A stretch of DNA of 64,000 nucleotides from Zafaria ginkgonis (GCF_039540195.1 NZ_BAABEO010000015.1:1-64000), one strand, 5' to 3'; counted from the stretch's first letter, positions 41,451 through 50,866 are shown. Notes: generated from the sequence alone by a model not told the origin. Program-made: numbers and translations.

Positions 41451-42650
41451 ATGAGCGTCACCTCGACAGCAACCTCGCTGGACCTGCCCGTTGTGGATTG
41501 GCTGGACCCGGCCGAACTGGCACGCGATCCCTACCCGAGTTACCGGCGCCTGCGGGCGGAGGCGCCGGTGGCCTGGTCGCCCGCCGTGAGGAAGGTCCTC
41601 ATCTCGAGCTTCGAGGGGTGCTCGGTCGGCGAGCGCCACCCCGAGATCTTCTCCTCCAACGTTGCCGGGGGCACGATGGTGCGGGCCCTGGGGGGCCGGC
41701 CGCTCATCCGCAAGGACGACCCGGACCATGCCGCGGAGCGTGCCCCCATGAACAGGGCGCTTCGGCCCAAGCAGATCATGGACGTCTGGGCGGAGAAGTT
41801 CGAGGCAAACGCCCGCCGGCACCTGGACCGGATGCTCGCCTCCGGCAACGGGACGGCGGACCTGAACACCGACTACGCAGTCCCGGTGGCGGCCCGGAAC
41901 CTGTGCGACATGGTGGGCATGTCCGGCGTGGACCCGACGGATCTGGCCCGCTGGTCCAAGGACTTCATCGCCGGGACCGGCAACGTGCTGGACCGGCAGG
42001 ACATCTGGGACCGCTGCGACCGTTCGCGCGCCGAATGCGACGCCGCCCTGGACGAGACGATCGCCCGCCTCCGGCGCCGGCCGGACGCCTCCATCACCTC
42101 GATGCTCCTCGAGGGTGGCATGGACGAGGACAAGGTCCGCAACAACGTGAAGCTCACCATTTCCGGTGGCATGAACGAACCGCAGCACATGGTCACCAAC
42201 ATGGTGCGGCTACTCGAACGTTCCCCGGCGCAGAAGGCCGAAGTGCTCTCCGACGCCGGGTTGTGGAAGCAGGTCTTCGGGGAGGCCGTTCGCTACTTCT
42301 CGCCGATCGGCATGGTCACCCGGCAAACCGCCGCCGCCGTCGAACTCCACGGCGCCACCATTCCCGAAGGCACCCAAGTGGGCATGATCCTGGCCTCCGC
42401 GAACCGGGACGCCGCCCGGTTCACGGACCCGGACGTGTTCAACATCCACCGCCCGGCCGGAACCAACCTGGCGTTCGGCAGCGGGGTCCACCAGTGCGCC
42501 GGCAAGTGGGCCGTGCAGAAGGCCATCGGCGAAATCGCCGTGCCTTTGCTCTACCGGGAGCTGCCCGGCCTCCAGCTGGACCCGTCCCGGACCGAAACCT
42601 GGGACGGCTGGGTCTTCCGCGGCCTGACCAGCCTGCCCGTCACCTGGTAA
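41451..42650 (+). CDS. Cytochrome P450, GcoA (CYP255)-like
   Basis: The 399-residue class I bacterial P450 has ExxR at 278-281 (EAVR) and the heme loop FGSGVHQCAG with Cys349. The I-helix oxygen-activation motif is GGMNEP (239-244), so the usual acid-Thr pair is Glu-Pro. From memory, GcoA, the guaiacol O-demethylase of Amycolatopsis, has GAMQEP here and also ends with a GWGFRGPTSLHVTW tail like this GWVFRGLTSLPVTW. An aromatic O-demethylase or related hydroxylase is likely. Unlike GcoA, whose partner GcoB is a fused reductase, this gene sits with separate ferredoxin and reductase genes. Confidence 0.88.
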   Translation: MSVTSTATSLDLPVVDWLDPAELARDPYPSYRRLRAEAPVAWSPAVRKVLISSFEGCSVGERHPEIFSSNVAGGTMVRALGGRPLIRKDDPDHAAERAPMNRALRPKQIMDVWAEKFEANARRHLDRMLASGNGTADLNTDYAVPVAARNLCDMVGMSGVDPTDLARWSKDFIAGTGNVLDRQDIWDRCDRSRAECDAALDETIARLRRRPDASITSMLLEGGMDEDKVRNNVKLTISGGMNEPQHMVTNMVRLLERSPAQKAEVLSDAGLWKQVFGEAVRYFSPIGMVTRQTAAAVELHGATIPEGTQVGMILASANRDAARFTDPDVFNIHRPAGTNLAFGSGVHQCAGKWAVQKAIGEIAVPLLYRELPGLQLDPSRTETWDGWVFRGLTSLPVTW

Positions 42651-42701
42651 GACTCCCCACCACACTTCAACCGCCACCGCACCCCAATCGAAGGGACAAC
42701 G

Positions 42702-44087
42702 ATGTCTTCAACCAGCCATGCCCACACGCCCGCGGCCCCCAACCTGGTCCGCGACCGGCGCCGGGTCGTCTTCTCCAGCTATTTGGGCACCACGATCGAG
42801 TTCTACGACTTCCTGCTGTACGCCACGGCCTCCGCCGTGGTCTTCGGGCCGGTCTTTTTCTCCGGGCTTGCACCGTGGGCGGGTACCGTCGCCGCGTACG
42901 GAACGTTCGCGGCGGGGTATCTCGCCCGCCCGCTGGGAGGGATCGTCTTCGGCCACTTCGGCGACCGGATGGGCCGCAAGAAGCTCTTGGTCATCTCCAT
43001 GACCATCATGGGCCTGGCCTCCACCGCAATCGGCCTGGTGCCCGGCCCGGAGCTGATCGGCGCGTGGGCCGCGGTGCTGCTGGTGCTGCTGCGCGTCATC
43101 CAAGGCATCGCCATCGGTGGGGAGTGGGGCGGTGCGGCCCTGATGGCCCTCGAACACGCCGACCCGAAAAAGCGGGGCTTCGCGGCGTCCTTCACCAATG
43201 CCGGAGCGCCGACCGGCTCGGTCCTGGGCCTGCTGGTCATGGGCGGATTCTCGGCCATGCCGCGGGAGGCGTTCCTGGTCTGGGGCTGGCGGGTGCCGTT
43301 CCTGTTCTCCTTCGTGCTCCTGCTCGTGGGCCTCTACGTCCGTTCCCGCGTCTCCGAAAGCCCGGTCTTCACGGAAGCCATGGCCCGCCTCGACGCGGAA
43401 GCCGCGCGCACCAAAAACGCGCGGCGGCCGCTGCCGCTGTTGCAGGTCCTCCGCCGACCCGGCCTGCTGGTGACGGTCATCCTCGCGGCGACCTCGGCGT
43501 TCGCGCTGCAGACGCTGCTGTCCACCTTCGCCATCTCCTACACGGTGGCCGGCGGCACGCCACAGTCCCAGGTGATGCTGGCCTTTGCCGGCGCCGGAAC
43601 CATCAGCATCGGCACCACCCTGCTGATGGGCAGGATCTCCGACCGGATCGGACGCAAGCCGCTGATGATCGCCGGCAACGTCCTCTTCATCCTCATTCTC
43701 CCGGCGGTCTTCGCGCTGCTCTCCAGCGGCAACCTGGCCCTGATCTTCCTGGCCTTCACCCTGGGCATCGTGACGCAGACCGTCCTCTACGGGCCGATGG
43801 CGGCGTTCATCGCCGAGCGGTTCGGCACCGCGTCCCGCTACACCGGCGCCTCCGTGGGCTACCAGATCGCCACCCTCCTGGGCGCCGGCTTCACCCCGCT
43901 GGTGCTCGCCACCCTCTACGGCTCCAGCGGACAGTCCACCACCCCGGTCATCGTCTACCTCTGCGCCGTCGCCGTGGTCAGCCTGGTCACGGTGGCCTTT
44001 ATGCCCGAGTCCAAGGACCTGGACCTGGCCGAACCGGCACCGGATGCCGGGGAACCTTCCACCCCGGTCCGGACGACGGCGAACTGA
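42702..44087 (+). CDS. MFS permease of the metabolite:H+ symporter (MHS) family
   Basis: The 461-residue transporter has 12 predicted membrane helices and MHS signatures: GTTIEFYDFLLYATASA, RPLGGIVFGHFGDRMGRKK and RVIQGIAIGGEWGGAALM. MHS proteins import organic acids such as shikimate, 4-methylmuconolactone or aromatic acids with protons. Between the P450 and its ferredoxin, it probably imports the P450 substrate. GAAGGGA precedes the ATG. Confidence 0.92.
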   Translation: MSSTSHAHTPAAPNLVRDRRRVVFSSYLGTTIEFYDFLLYATASAVVFGPVFFSGLAPWAGTVAAYGTFAAGYLARPLGGIVFGHFGDRMGRKKLLVISMTIMGLASTAIGLVPGPELIGAWAAVLLVLLRVIQGIAIGGEWGGAALMALEHADPKKRGFAASFTNAGAPTGSVLGLLVMGGFSAMPREAFLVWGWRVPFLFSFVLLLVGLYVRSRVSESPVFTEAMARLDAEAARTKNARRPLPLLQVLRRPGLLVTVILAATSAFALQTLLSTFAISYTVAGGTPQSQVMLAFAGAGTISIGTTLLMGRISDRIGRKPLMIAGNVLFILILPAVFALLSSGNLALIFLAFTLGIVTQTVLYGPMAAFIAERFGTASRYTGASVGYQIATLLGAGFTPLVLATLYGSSGQSTTPVIVYLCAVAVVSLVTVAFMPESKDLDLAEPAPDAGEPSTPVRTTAN

Positions 44088-44117
44088 TCCAGACACCAAC
44101 CATTCAAAGGATCCACC

Positions 44118-44441
44118 ATGGCAAAAATTACCTTCAACCACGCCGACGGCCTCGTCGACGTCCTGGACGTGGAGCCGGGCACCTCGGTGATGCGCGCGGC
44201 CGTCACCGGCGGCGTGCCCGGCATCGTCGGCGAATGCGGCGGGCAGGCCATGTGCGCCACCTGCCACGTCTATGTCCGCCAGGAGCACCTGGGCATGCTG
44301 CCGGAGATCGGGGACGACGAGGAGGAGATGCTCGACTGCACCGTGGCCGAGCGCACCAGCCGCTCCCGCCTGGGCTGCCAGATCACGCTCGGCGAGGGCC
44401 TGGGTGAACTGGAAGTCGACGTTCCGGAAAGCCAGGTCTGA
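44118..44441 (+). CDS. [2Fe-2S] ferredoxin, putidaredoxin type
   Basis: The 107-residue ferredoxin has the cluster Cys pattern CGGQAMCATC followed by a distant Cys in LGCQI, as in putidaredoxin/adrenodoxin types. It would pass electrons from the adjacent FAD reductase to the P450. GGATCC-type spacing and AAAGGA precede the ATG. Confidence 0.93.
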   Translation: MAKITFNHADGLVDVLDVEPGTSVMRAAVTGGVPGIVGECGGQAMCATCHVYVRQEHLGMLPEIGDDEEEMLDCTVAERTSRSRLGCQITLGEGLGELEVDVPESQV

Positions 44442-44442
44442 G

Positions 44443-45702
44443 ATGTCCGCGCCAGCACGCATTGTCATCGTCGGCAACGGCCAGGCCGGCATCCAGCTGG
44501 TGGATTCGCTGCGCGCGGGGGGCTTCGCCGGCACCATCACGGTGGTCGGCGAGGAGGAACACTTCCCGTACCAGCGGCCTCCGCTGTCCAAGGACTACCT
44601 GGCCGCCGGCGGCACGCCGGGGCCGTTGCCGCTGCGGGCCCGGCAGTTCTTCGCCGGGGCCCGCGTCGAGTCCCTTCAAGGTGTCGCCGTCACCGGCATC
44701 GACCGGGCAAACCGCACCGTCGCGCTCTCGGACGGAACCGTGCTCGGCTACGACAAGCTGGTCCTGGCCACCGGGGCAGCCAACCGGGCGTTGGGGGTGC
44801 CGGGGGCCGGCCTGGGCGGCATCTTCACGCTCCGGACGTTGGCCGAGGCGGAGGCGATCCGGCGTCGCCTGGAAGCGGTGCGCAGCGCCGTTGTGGTCGG
44901 CGCAGGGTTCATCGGCCTGGAGTTCGCCGCAGCCGCCCGGGCCCGCGGCATCCCGGTCACGGTGCTGGAGTACGCCTCCCGCCCGATGGCCCGCGCCCTG
45001 ACGCCGGTCACGGGTGCCTGGTTCGCCAACGCCCACCGCAGGATGGGCACCGTCCTGCGCCTGGACGAGGGCATCGCCGGCTTCGCCTCCGACGGTGCCG
45101 GAAACGTCGAAGCCGCCGTGTCCACCTCGGGAGAAACCTACCCGGCGGATCTGGTGCTGGCCGGCGTCGGCGTGGTCCCGCGCACCGAACTGGCCGAATC
45201 CGCCGGACTGGCTGTGGAGAACGGCATCGCGGTCGACGGGCAGCTGCGCACCTCCGATCCTCACATCTACGCGCTGGGTGACTGCGCGAGCTATCCCAGC
45301 GCCCATGCCGGGACGCGCATCCGGCTCGAGTCCGTGCAGAACGCCACGGACCAGGCCCGGCATGCCGCCCGCTCCATCCTCGGCACCCACTCCCCCGGAA
45401 CGCCTGACTATGCCGAGCTTCCCTGGTTCTGGTCGCAGCAGGGCACGGCGAAGCTGCAGATCGCAGGCCTGTCCGCCCCCGACGACCGGACGGTCGTGCG
45501 CGGGGACCCGGGGACGGGCAGGTTCTCCGTCTTCTGCTACCGCCAAGGCACCCTGGCCGCCGTCGAATCCGTCAACCAGCCTGCGGACCATCTGGCTGCC
45601 CGCCGCCTGCTCGCCGGCGGACTTCCCCTGGCCCCGGAGCAGGCCGCCGATCTCGGCTTCGACCTCAAGGCCCACTCCAGGCAGGCTCCGGCCGCCGTCT
45701 GA
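44443..45702 (+). CDS. NAD(P)H-dependent ferredoxin reductase, putidaredoxin reductase type
   Basis: The 419-residue flavoprotein has an FAD-binding dinucleotide fold (IVIVGNGQAGIQLV), PYQRPPLSKDYL, an NAD-binding fold (VVVGAGFIGLEFAAAA) and the FAD motif IYALGDCASYP. It starts two bases after the ferredoxin stop. With the P450 and ferredoxin it completes a three-component monooxygenase. A terminator follows. Confidence 0.93.
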   Translation: MSAPARIVIVGNGQAGIQLVDSLRAGGFAGTITVVGEEEHFPYQRPPLSKDYLAAGGTPGPLPLRARQFFAGARVESLQGVAVTGIDRANRTVALSDGTVLGYDKLVLATGAANRALGVPGAGLGGIFTLRTLAEAEAIRRRLEAVRSAVVVGAGFIGLEFAAAARARGIPVTVLEYASRPMARALTPVTGAWFANAHRRMGTVLRLDEGIAGFASDGAGNVEAAVSTSGETYPADLVLAGVGVVPRTELAESAGLAVENGIAVDGQLRTSDPHIYALGDCASYPSAHAGTRIRLESVQNATDQARHAARSILGTHSPGTPDYAELPWFWSQQGTAKLQIAGLSAPDDRTVVRGDPGTGRFSVFCYRQGTLAAVESVNQPADHLAARRLLAGGLPLAPEQAADLGFDLKAHSRQAPAAV

Positions 45703-45716
45703 CCAGCCACCGGCCG

Positions 45717-45748
45717 CCGCCGGCCCGCGGCTTTTCGCGGGCCGGCGG
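45717..45748. terminator. Bidirectional terminator between the P450 cluster and the APC permease
   Basis: CCGCCGGCCCGCG (45717-45729) pairs with CGCGGGCCGGCGG (45736-45748), a 13-bp perfect stem with loop GCTTTT, between convergent genes. Confidence 0.85.
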
Positions 45749-45774
45749 ATGGGTGATCCCTTCCCGGGGACCTG

Positions 45775-47262
45775 TTATGGCCTGGCCGCGGGTTGGGGGA
45801 TCTCGGGGTCAAGAAGACTCCGGTTGCGGGCCTGGAGCAGCTTTGCCCTGACGGCACCGGCGACAAAAACGGCGACGACGGACAACACGAGCACGGCGGA
45901 CAACTCGTTGGTGCCCCCGACCAGGGTGTTGAAGTTCAGAATGATCACCCAGAGGGTCGCGCCCATGGTGAGGAGGGAAAGCGCCGGCGCAATCAGGGAG
46001 TTGAACAGGCGGGCATCCTCCGTCCTGTTCCGCCGGAAGTAGACCAGGACGGAAAGCGAGACCAGCAGGTACGCCGCCAGCAGTCCAATGACCGCGATTC
46101 CACCGGACCAGCTGAAGACGACGGCAATCGGATCCGCGTTCAGGAGTGCGAAGAGGACAATGATCCCGGCGGCCCCGGCCGTCTGTGCCACGGAGGCAAC
46201 GAGGGGGGCTCCGGTTTTCGGATGGACCCGGCCGAGTGCGTCCGGAAGGAGGCCGCCGCGCCCCAAGGCAAAGAGGTAGCGCGCGATTCCGTTGTGGAAG
46301 GCAAGGGCGGCCGCGAACGTCGAGGTCACGACGAAGATGCTCATCATTACCGGTGCCCAGCCGCCCAGGTACCTGTCGCCCAAGGCGTAGATGAAGGACG
46401 CGGTGTCCCCGGTTTCGAGGGCCTTGCCCGCTTCGGCGACCACGTTGCCCGGCCCGTAGCCCACGGTGATCATCCACGTCGTGAACGCGAAGAAGGCCAT
46501 GATCAGGACCACGGACAGGTAGGTGGCCCGGGGGATCGACTTGCGCGGGTTTTTCACTTCCTCGCCGAAGACGGCGGCCGCCTCGAATCCGAGGCTGGAC
46601 GCGAAGGCGAACATGAGCGCCACTCCCGGAGCCCCGGCGACGAGCGCGTCGAAGGAGAACACCTCCCCCACGGCAAACCCTTCTCCGGCGCCGCCCTGGA
46701 TGGCCACGGAAGCGGCCATCGCGAGCATAACGCCCCACTCCCCCACCAGGAGAACGCCCAGCACCTTTGCGCCCAGTTCCAGGTGCAGGTATCCGAACAC
46801 CTGGACCAGGCAGATGAGGGCCAGCGAGGCAACCCACCAGGGGATGTCGGTGCCCAGCAGGGGGTTGACCATGGCGGTGGAGACGGCGCCGAAGAAGCCG
46901 TAGATGGCGATTTGCACCGCGGTGTACGCGTAGACGGCGATGCCGGCGACCCCGGCGCCGGCGGTGTTCCCGAGGCCCTTGGCGGCGTAGGCATACAGCG
47001 CCCCGGCGTCCGTGACGTGACGGGACATCAGCACGTACCCGACGGCGAACAGCAGCAGGACCAGCCCGATGACGATGTAGGCGAGGGACACCCCGATCCC
47101 GTTGCCGATGACAATCGAAACCGGGACGGCGCCGGTCAGGCCGATCACGGGGCTTGCGGCGGCCAGTACAAGGAAAACGATTCCGGCAACGGAAATCGAA
47201 TCGCGCTGCAGGTTGCTTTCGGGCGCGGCCTTGACCGCGCTGGGAGCTGGTGTGGTGCTCAC
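45775..47262 (-). CDS. APC-superfamily amino acid/amine permease
   Basis: The 495-residue transporter has about 12 helices, with the APC start SISVAGIVFLVLAAASPVIGLTGAVP and the unwound GFEAAAVFGEEVKNPRKSIPRA segment. It imports amino acids or amines. GTG 47262 has AGGAGG 6 bases upstream. It is the second gene of a unit with the aldehyde dehydrogenase, suggesting uptake of an amine or amino acid whose aldehyde is then oxidised. Confidence 0.9.
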   Translation of the reverse strand: MSTTPAPSAVKAAPESNLQRDSISVAGIVFLVLAAASPVIGLTGAVPVSIVIGNGIGVSLAYIVIGLVLLLFAVGYVLMSRHVTDAGALYAYAAKGLGNTAGAGVAGIAVYAYTAVQIAIYGFFGAVSTAMVNPLLGTDIPWWVASLALICLVQVFGYLHLELGAKVLGVLLVGEWGVMLAMAASVAIQGGAGEGFAVGEVFSFDALVAGAPGVALMFAFASSLGFEAAAVFGEEVKNPRKSIPRATYLSVVLIMAFFAFTTWMITVGYGPGNVVAEAGKALETGDTASFIYALGDRYLGGWAPVMMSIFVVTSTFAAALAFHNGIARYLFALGRGGLLPDALGRVHPKTGAPLVASVAQTAGAAGIIVLFALLNADPIAVVFSWSGGIAVIGLLAAYLLVSLSVLVYFRRNRTEDARLFNSLIAPALSLLTMGATLWVIILNFNTLVGGTNELSAVLVLSVVAVFVAGAVRAKLLQARNRSLLDPEIPQPAARP

Positions 47263-47275
47263 GTTATCCTCCTGG

Positions 47276-48697
47276 TCAGCCGTTGATGATCTGGGGGACG
47301 CTGACCGCCTTGAGGCCCTCGACCCCAAACTCCAGCCCGTACCCGGACTGCTTCGCCCCTCCAAAGGGAATCAGCGGGTTGACCATGCCATGGGAGTTGA
47401 TCCACACGGTGCCTGCCTCCAGGCGGGACGCGACCTCACGGGCGGCGGCGGAGTCGGAGGACCAGACTGAAGCGCCGAGTCCGACGTCGAGCGCGTTCGC
47501 CTTGGCGACCGCCTCCTCAACGGTGCTGTAGCGGATGATCGGCAGCGCCGGGCCGAACTGCTCCTCGGCCACCAGCGGGTTGTCGTTGTCGATGTCGGCG
47601 ACCAGGGTGGTCGGGTAGAAGTAGCCGGGCCGGTCGGCGTCCGGGTTGCCGCCGAGCAGCACGCGGGCGCCCGATTCCTTCGCCGCGTCCACGAGGCGGG
47701 CGACGACGTCGAACTGCTGCTTGTTCTGCAGCGGACCGAGCACGTTGTTCTCGTCCAGGCCAACGCCCATCGGCATGGCCTGGGCGACGGCCGTGAGCGA
47801 TTCGCAGACGGCCTCGTAGATGTCCTCATGCACGTACAGGCGCTTCAGGGCCGCGCAGGTCTGGCCGGTGTTGATGAACGCGCCCCAGAACAGGCCCTCG
47901 GCGATCGCGGCCGGGTCGGCGTCGGGCAGGACGATGCCGGCGTCGTTGCCGCCGAGCTCCAGGGTCAGGCGCTTCACCGTGTCCGCGCTGGAACGGATGA
48001 TGGCCTTGCCGGTGGCGGTGGAGCCGGTGAACATGACCTTGCCGATGTGCGCGTGGGACGCCAGGGCCTCGCCGACGTCGCGGCCGCCCGAGACCGCCGT
48101 GAGCACGCCCTCCGGAAGTTCGCCGTTGATGACCTCGACCAGCGCGAGGACGCTCAGCGGGGTGTACTCGGAGGGCTTCACCACCACGGCATTTCCCATG
48201 CGCAGCGACGCCGCGATCTGCCAGACCGTAATCAGCATCGGCCAGTTCCACGGCCCGATCGCGCCCACGACGCCGATGGGCCGGTAGTGCAGCTCGGCAC
48301 GCGTTTGGCCGTCGTCCACGACCGTCTCCGGCTCCAGCACCGTTGCCGCGGCCGCGCGCAGCCAGGCGGAACAGGCTCCCACCTCGAAGCGGGCGTTCGG
48401 GCCGTTCAGCGGCTTGCCCTGCTCCCGGGACAGCAAACGTGCCAGGTCCTCGGCTGAACGGTCGATGGCGGCGGCCGCTCGGTTCAGGGCCGCGGAGCGG
48501 GCGGCATGCCCCAGGGCCGCCCAGGCCGGCTGCGCCGTCCGGGCCGCGGCGACCGCGGCCTCCAGGTCCTCGACCGTGTGGACCGGCGCCTCGCCAATGC
48601 GCTCGCCGGTGGCGGGGTCGTGGATCGGGCGGCTGGTGCCGGGGGTGCCAGCCACGGACGTGTGGTCGAGGTTCAGGCCAGAGGTGCTGATGCTCAT
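47276..48697 (-). CDS. NAD(P)-dependent aldehyde dehydrogenase
   Basis: The 473-residue enzyme has the NAD motif VGAIGPWNWP, FTGSTATGK, the general-base Glu in LELGGND and the catalytic Cys in NTGQTCAALKRLYV. It oxidises an aldehyde to an acid. AAGGAG precedes the ATG. Because it adjoins an indole-acetate cluster, oxidation of indole-3-acetaldehyde is a possibility, but other aldehydes are equally consistent. Confidence 0.9.
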   Translation of the reverse strand: MSISTSGLNLDHTSVAGTPGTSRPIHDPATGERIGEAPVHTVEDLEAAVAAARTAQPAWAALGHAARSAALNRAAAAIDRSAEDLARLLSREQGKPLNGPNARFEVGACSAWLRAAAATVLEPETVVDDGQTRAELHYRPIGVVGAIGPWNWPMLITVWQIAASLRMGNAVVVKPSEYTPLSVLALVEVINGELPEGVLTAVSGGRDVGEALASHAHIGKVMFTGSTATGKAIIRSSADTVKRLTLELGGNDAGIVLPDADPAAIAEGLFWGAFINTGQTCAALKRLYVHEDIYEAVCESLTAVAQAMPMGVGLDENNVLGPLQNKQQFDVVARLVDAAKESGARVLLGGNPDADRPGYFYPTTLVADIDNDNPLVAEEQFGPALPIIRYSTVEEAVAKANALDVGLGASVWSSDSAAAREVASRLEAGTVWINSHGMVNPLIPFGGAKQSGYGLEFGVEGLKAVSVPQIING

Positions 48698-48998
48698 CGT
48701 GCTCCTTAAGGGTGGGTTGCAGGGGTACCGTGCCGGGAAAACGGAAGCGGCCTCGGATTGTGCCCTGCGTCACAAGAGTAGGGTTTTTCCCGTCTTTTTT
48801 CTACGTGGGGCGAATAAAGGTTTCCCCTACCCCCTTCACCGGACCGCGGGCCATCCTCCCTTCTGGCCCCCGCCGGGTGTCCGGCCGCCCCTCCCAAAGC
48901 AAGCAGGCCGAAGCGCAGGCGAGCCGGTAAAGGAAACCCCCATTTTCCGTTTGCCGCAGGCCCCATAGCATGCAGGAAAACAGTCACTGGAGGTCCCC
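48698..48998. other. Intergenic region, aldehyde dehydrogenase / small protein
   Basis: This 301-base divergent region has AT-richer patches at 48775-48830, probably promoters. At 48924-48936, CGGTAAAGGAAAC resembles one half of the FixJ-like box found at 52876 and 60565, with one extra base. A GGAGG ribosome site for the small protein ends the region. I see no gene in it. Confidence 0.4.
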
Positions 48999-49268
48999 AT
49001 GCCCTACCCCACCAAGCACCACCGAATGCATCTGACCTGCTACATGGACACGTTCAACTACGGCTGGCACCACGTTGACCTCTTCGTCCATGACGAGCAC
49101 GACCGCGAGGTCAACTGGGTCCACTGGACCGTGGCGGAGGACGGGCCGGAGGCCGCTGACGCGTCCATCCAGCTGGTGGAGCCCAAGCTCAGGCGGACCA
49201 CGGAGTGGAAGCACGGCTTCAGCGCCAACGGACTGGAGTACTGGACGGCTGACGCCGCCTGGGCCTGA
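48999..49268 (+). CDS. Small Trp/His-rich protein of unknown function
   Basis: The 89-residue protein has six Trp and eight His, no signal peptide and no membrane segment. The pattern MHLTCYMDTFNYGWHHVDLF suggests a beta-rich domain. GGAGG lies 5 bases before the ATG and a strong terminator follows, so it is a well-formed single-gene transcript. I do not recognise a family. Confidence 0.7.
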   Translation: MPYPTKHHRMHLTCYMDTFNYGWHHVDLFVHDEHDREVNWVHWTVAEDGPEAADASIQLVEPKLRRTTEWKHGFSANGLEYWTADAAWA

Positions 49269-49291
49269 CGGCCCGCCTCATGCGCCAAACG

Positions 49292-49323
49292 CCTGGGCCC
49301 GTCCTTCACAGGACGGGCCCAGG
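49292..49323. terminator. Terminator hairpin with T-tract
   Basis: CCTGGGCCCGTCC (49292-49304) pairs with GGACGGGCCCAGG (49311-49323) around TTCACA, and further flanking pairs extend the stem. TGTTT follows. It ends both the small gene and the leftward MFS operon. Confidence 0.9.
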
Positions 49324-49369
49324 TGTTTAACCTGTTCCGGCAAGCGCGGGGCAGCCCGGTCCCTGCGCG

Positions 49370-50866
49370 TTAGCCGGCCGGCGTCCGCGCCGACACGTCC
49401 GGGGATCCGGCGAACCGCCGCTGCAGCCGTTCCCCGGTCCGGTCCGGGTTCAGGAAGAGCAGGGAGAGTATCCCGGCCAGGAGCAGCAGGGCCCCGGCGA
49501 TCACGAAGGACTGGTTGACCCCCGCCGTCATGTTGGCGATCATCTCCACGCTGTCCCGGGTCCCCGGGGCGGGGGGCCGGTAGCCAGCCCCCTCCATGAA
49601 GAGGCCCACCGCCGTCGGCGAGACGATGGCGCCGACCGAGGCCACGCCACCGAGCACCGCCATCAGCACGGGGCGCTGCTTCGCGCCGACGGCGTAGGCC
49701 ATGGCGCTCGGGGCCATCGGATAGATGACGCTGCAGCCGGCAGCGAGCGTCAGCAGCAGGACGGAGGCGGCACCGGAGGTGGCCGGCAGCAGCACGAAGG
49801 ACAGCCCGGCCACGGTCAGGCAGGCGCCGAACGGGATCGCGATGGCCGTGCGGACGCTGTGTCCCCGACGCATCAGGGTGCGCCCCAGGAATCCCAGCCC
49901 GAGCAGGGTCAGGGCGCCGAAGATCCAGGGGAAGGTGGTGAACAGGGCCACCGTCTCCGGCGGCAGGCTGACGACGCCGGCCAGGTACTTGGGCGACCAG
50001 GTGGTCAGGAAGCCCTGGGTCCAGAAGTTCGTGAAGCCGGCGAAGACGGCGATGAGGAAGGAGGAGCTGAGCAGGATGGCGCGCCAGGGGACGCGCTGCT
50101 GCAGCTCGTAGCGCTGAGCCCGCTCGTCGGCCGCCGCAGCGGCCGGGTCGGAGGCTTCCGCTTGGCCTTCCGCCTGGCCCACGGACGCTTCGTCCTTCGC
50201 GGCATGCCGGAGGGCCTCGGCGGCCGCCTTGCCGTCCTTGCCGGCGAACGGCCCGTCGGCGCCCAGCTTCCACCACAGCAGGATCCAGGCCAGCCCGAGG
50301 ATGCCGAGGGCACCGAACGCCCAGCGCCAGCCGAAGCTGCTGATGACGAAGGCCAGGAACGGCGCGGCAAGCACCGGCCCCAGCGTGGAACCGATGGCGA
50401 TCAGGTTGCTGGGCAGCACGCGCTCGGCCGGCTTGAACCAGGAATGGGCCGAGGACAGGCTGACGGCGGTGGCCGGTCCCTCCGCGCCGCCGAGCAGGAT
50501 CCGGGTGATGAGCAGCACGGCGGCCCCGCCGCCGAAAAGCATGGGGAACTGCAGGACCGCCCAGGCCACCCCCATGGCGAAGATGACCCACTTGATCGAG
50601 GTCCTGCCGGCGGCCAGGCCGATCAGCACCGAGCCGATCGCGTACAGGAAGAAGAAGGCGCTGCCGATGAGGCCGAACTGGACGGTGGAAATGCCCAGTT
50701 CCGGGATCGCCTGGTAGGCGACCAGCCCGAGCACCGCCTTGTCCGCGAAGGCGACAATCTGGAAGAGCACCAGCATGGTCGTGACGGTCCAGGCACGGCG
50801 GTTCATCCGTCCGGTGCGCAGGGCCTCCCCCAGCGTGCCGGAGGGGTCGGTCGTGGTAGTTGACAT
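49370..50866 (-). CDS. MFS transporter, anion:cation symporter type, of the iac cluster
   Basis: The 498-residue permease has 12 helices with a cytoplasmic Ala/Glu/Asp-rich middle loop at about residues 210-250. The start MNRRAWTVTTMLVLFQIVAFADKAVLGLVAYQ and the WFKPAERVLPSNLI segment fit ACS-family importers of organic anions. ATG 50866 is preceded by GAGGTAT. It is third in a leftward unit after iacG and iacH, so indole-3-acetate is its likely cargo. Confidence 0.85.
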   Translation of the reverse strand: MSTTTTDPSGTLGEALRTGRMNRRAWTVTTMLVLFQIVAFADKAVLGLVAYQAIPELGISTVQFGLIGSAFFFLYAIGSVLIGLAAGRTSIKWVIFAMGVAWAVLQFPMLFGGGAAVLLITRILLGGAEGPATAVSLSSAHSWFKPAERVLPSNLIAIGSTLGPVLAAPFLAFVISSFGWRWAFGALGILGLAWILLWWKLGADGPFAGKDGKAAAEALRHAAKDEASVGQAEGQAEASDPAAAAADERAQRYELQQRVPWRAILLSSSFLIAVFAGFTNFWTQGFLTTWSPKYLAGVVSLPPETVALFTTFPWIFGALTLLGLGFLGRTLMRRGHSVRTAIAIPFGACLTVAGLSFVLLPATSGAASVLLLTLAAGCSVIYPMAPSAMAYAVGAKQRPVLMAVLGGVASVGAIVSPTAVGLFMEGAGYRPPAPGTRDSVEMIANMTAGVNQSFVIAGALLLLAGILSLLFLNPDRTGERLQRRFAGSPDVSARTPAG

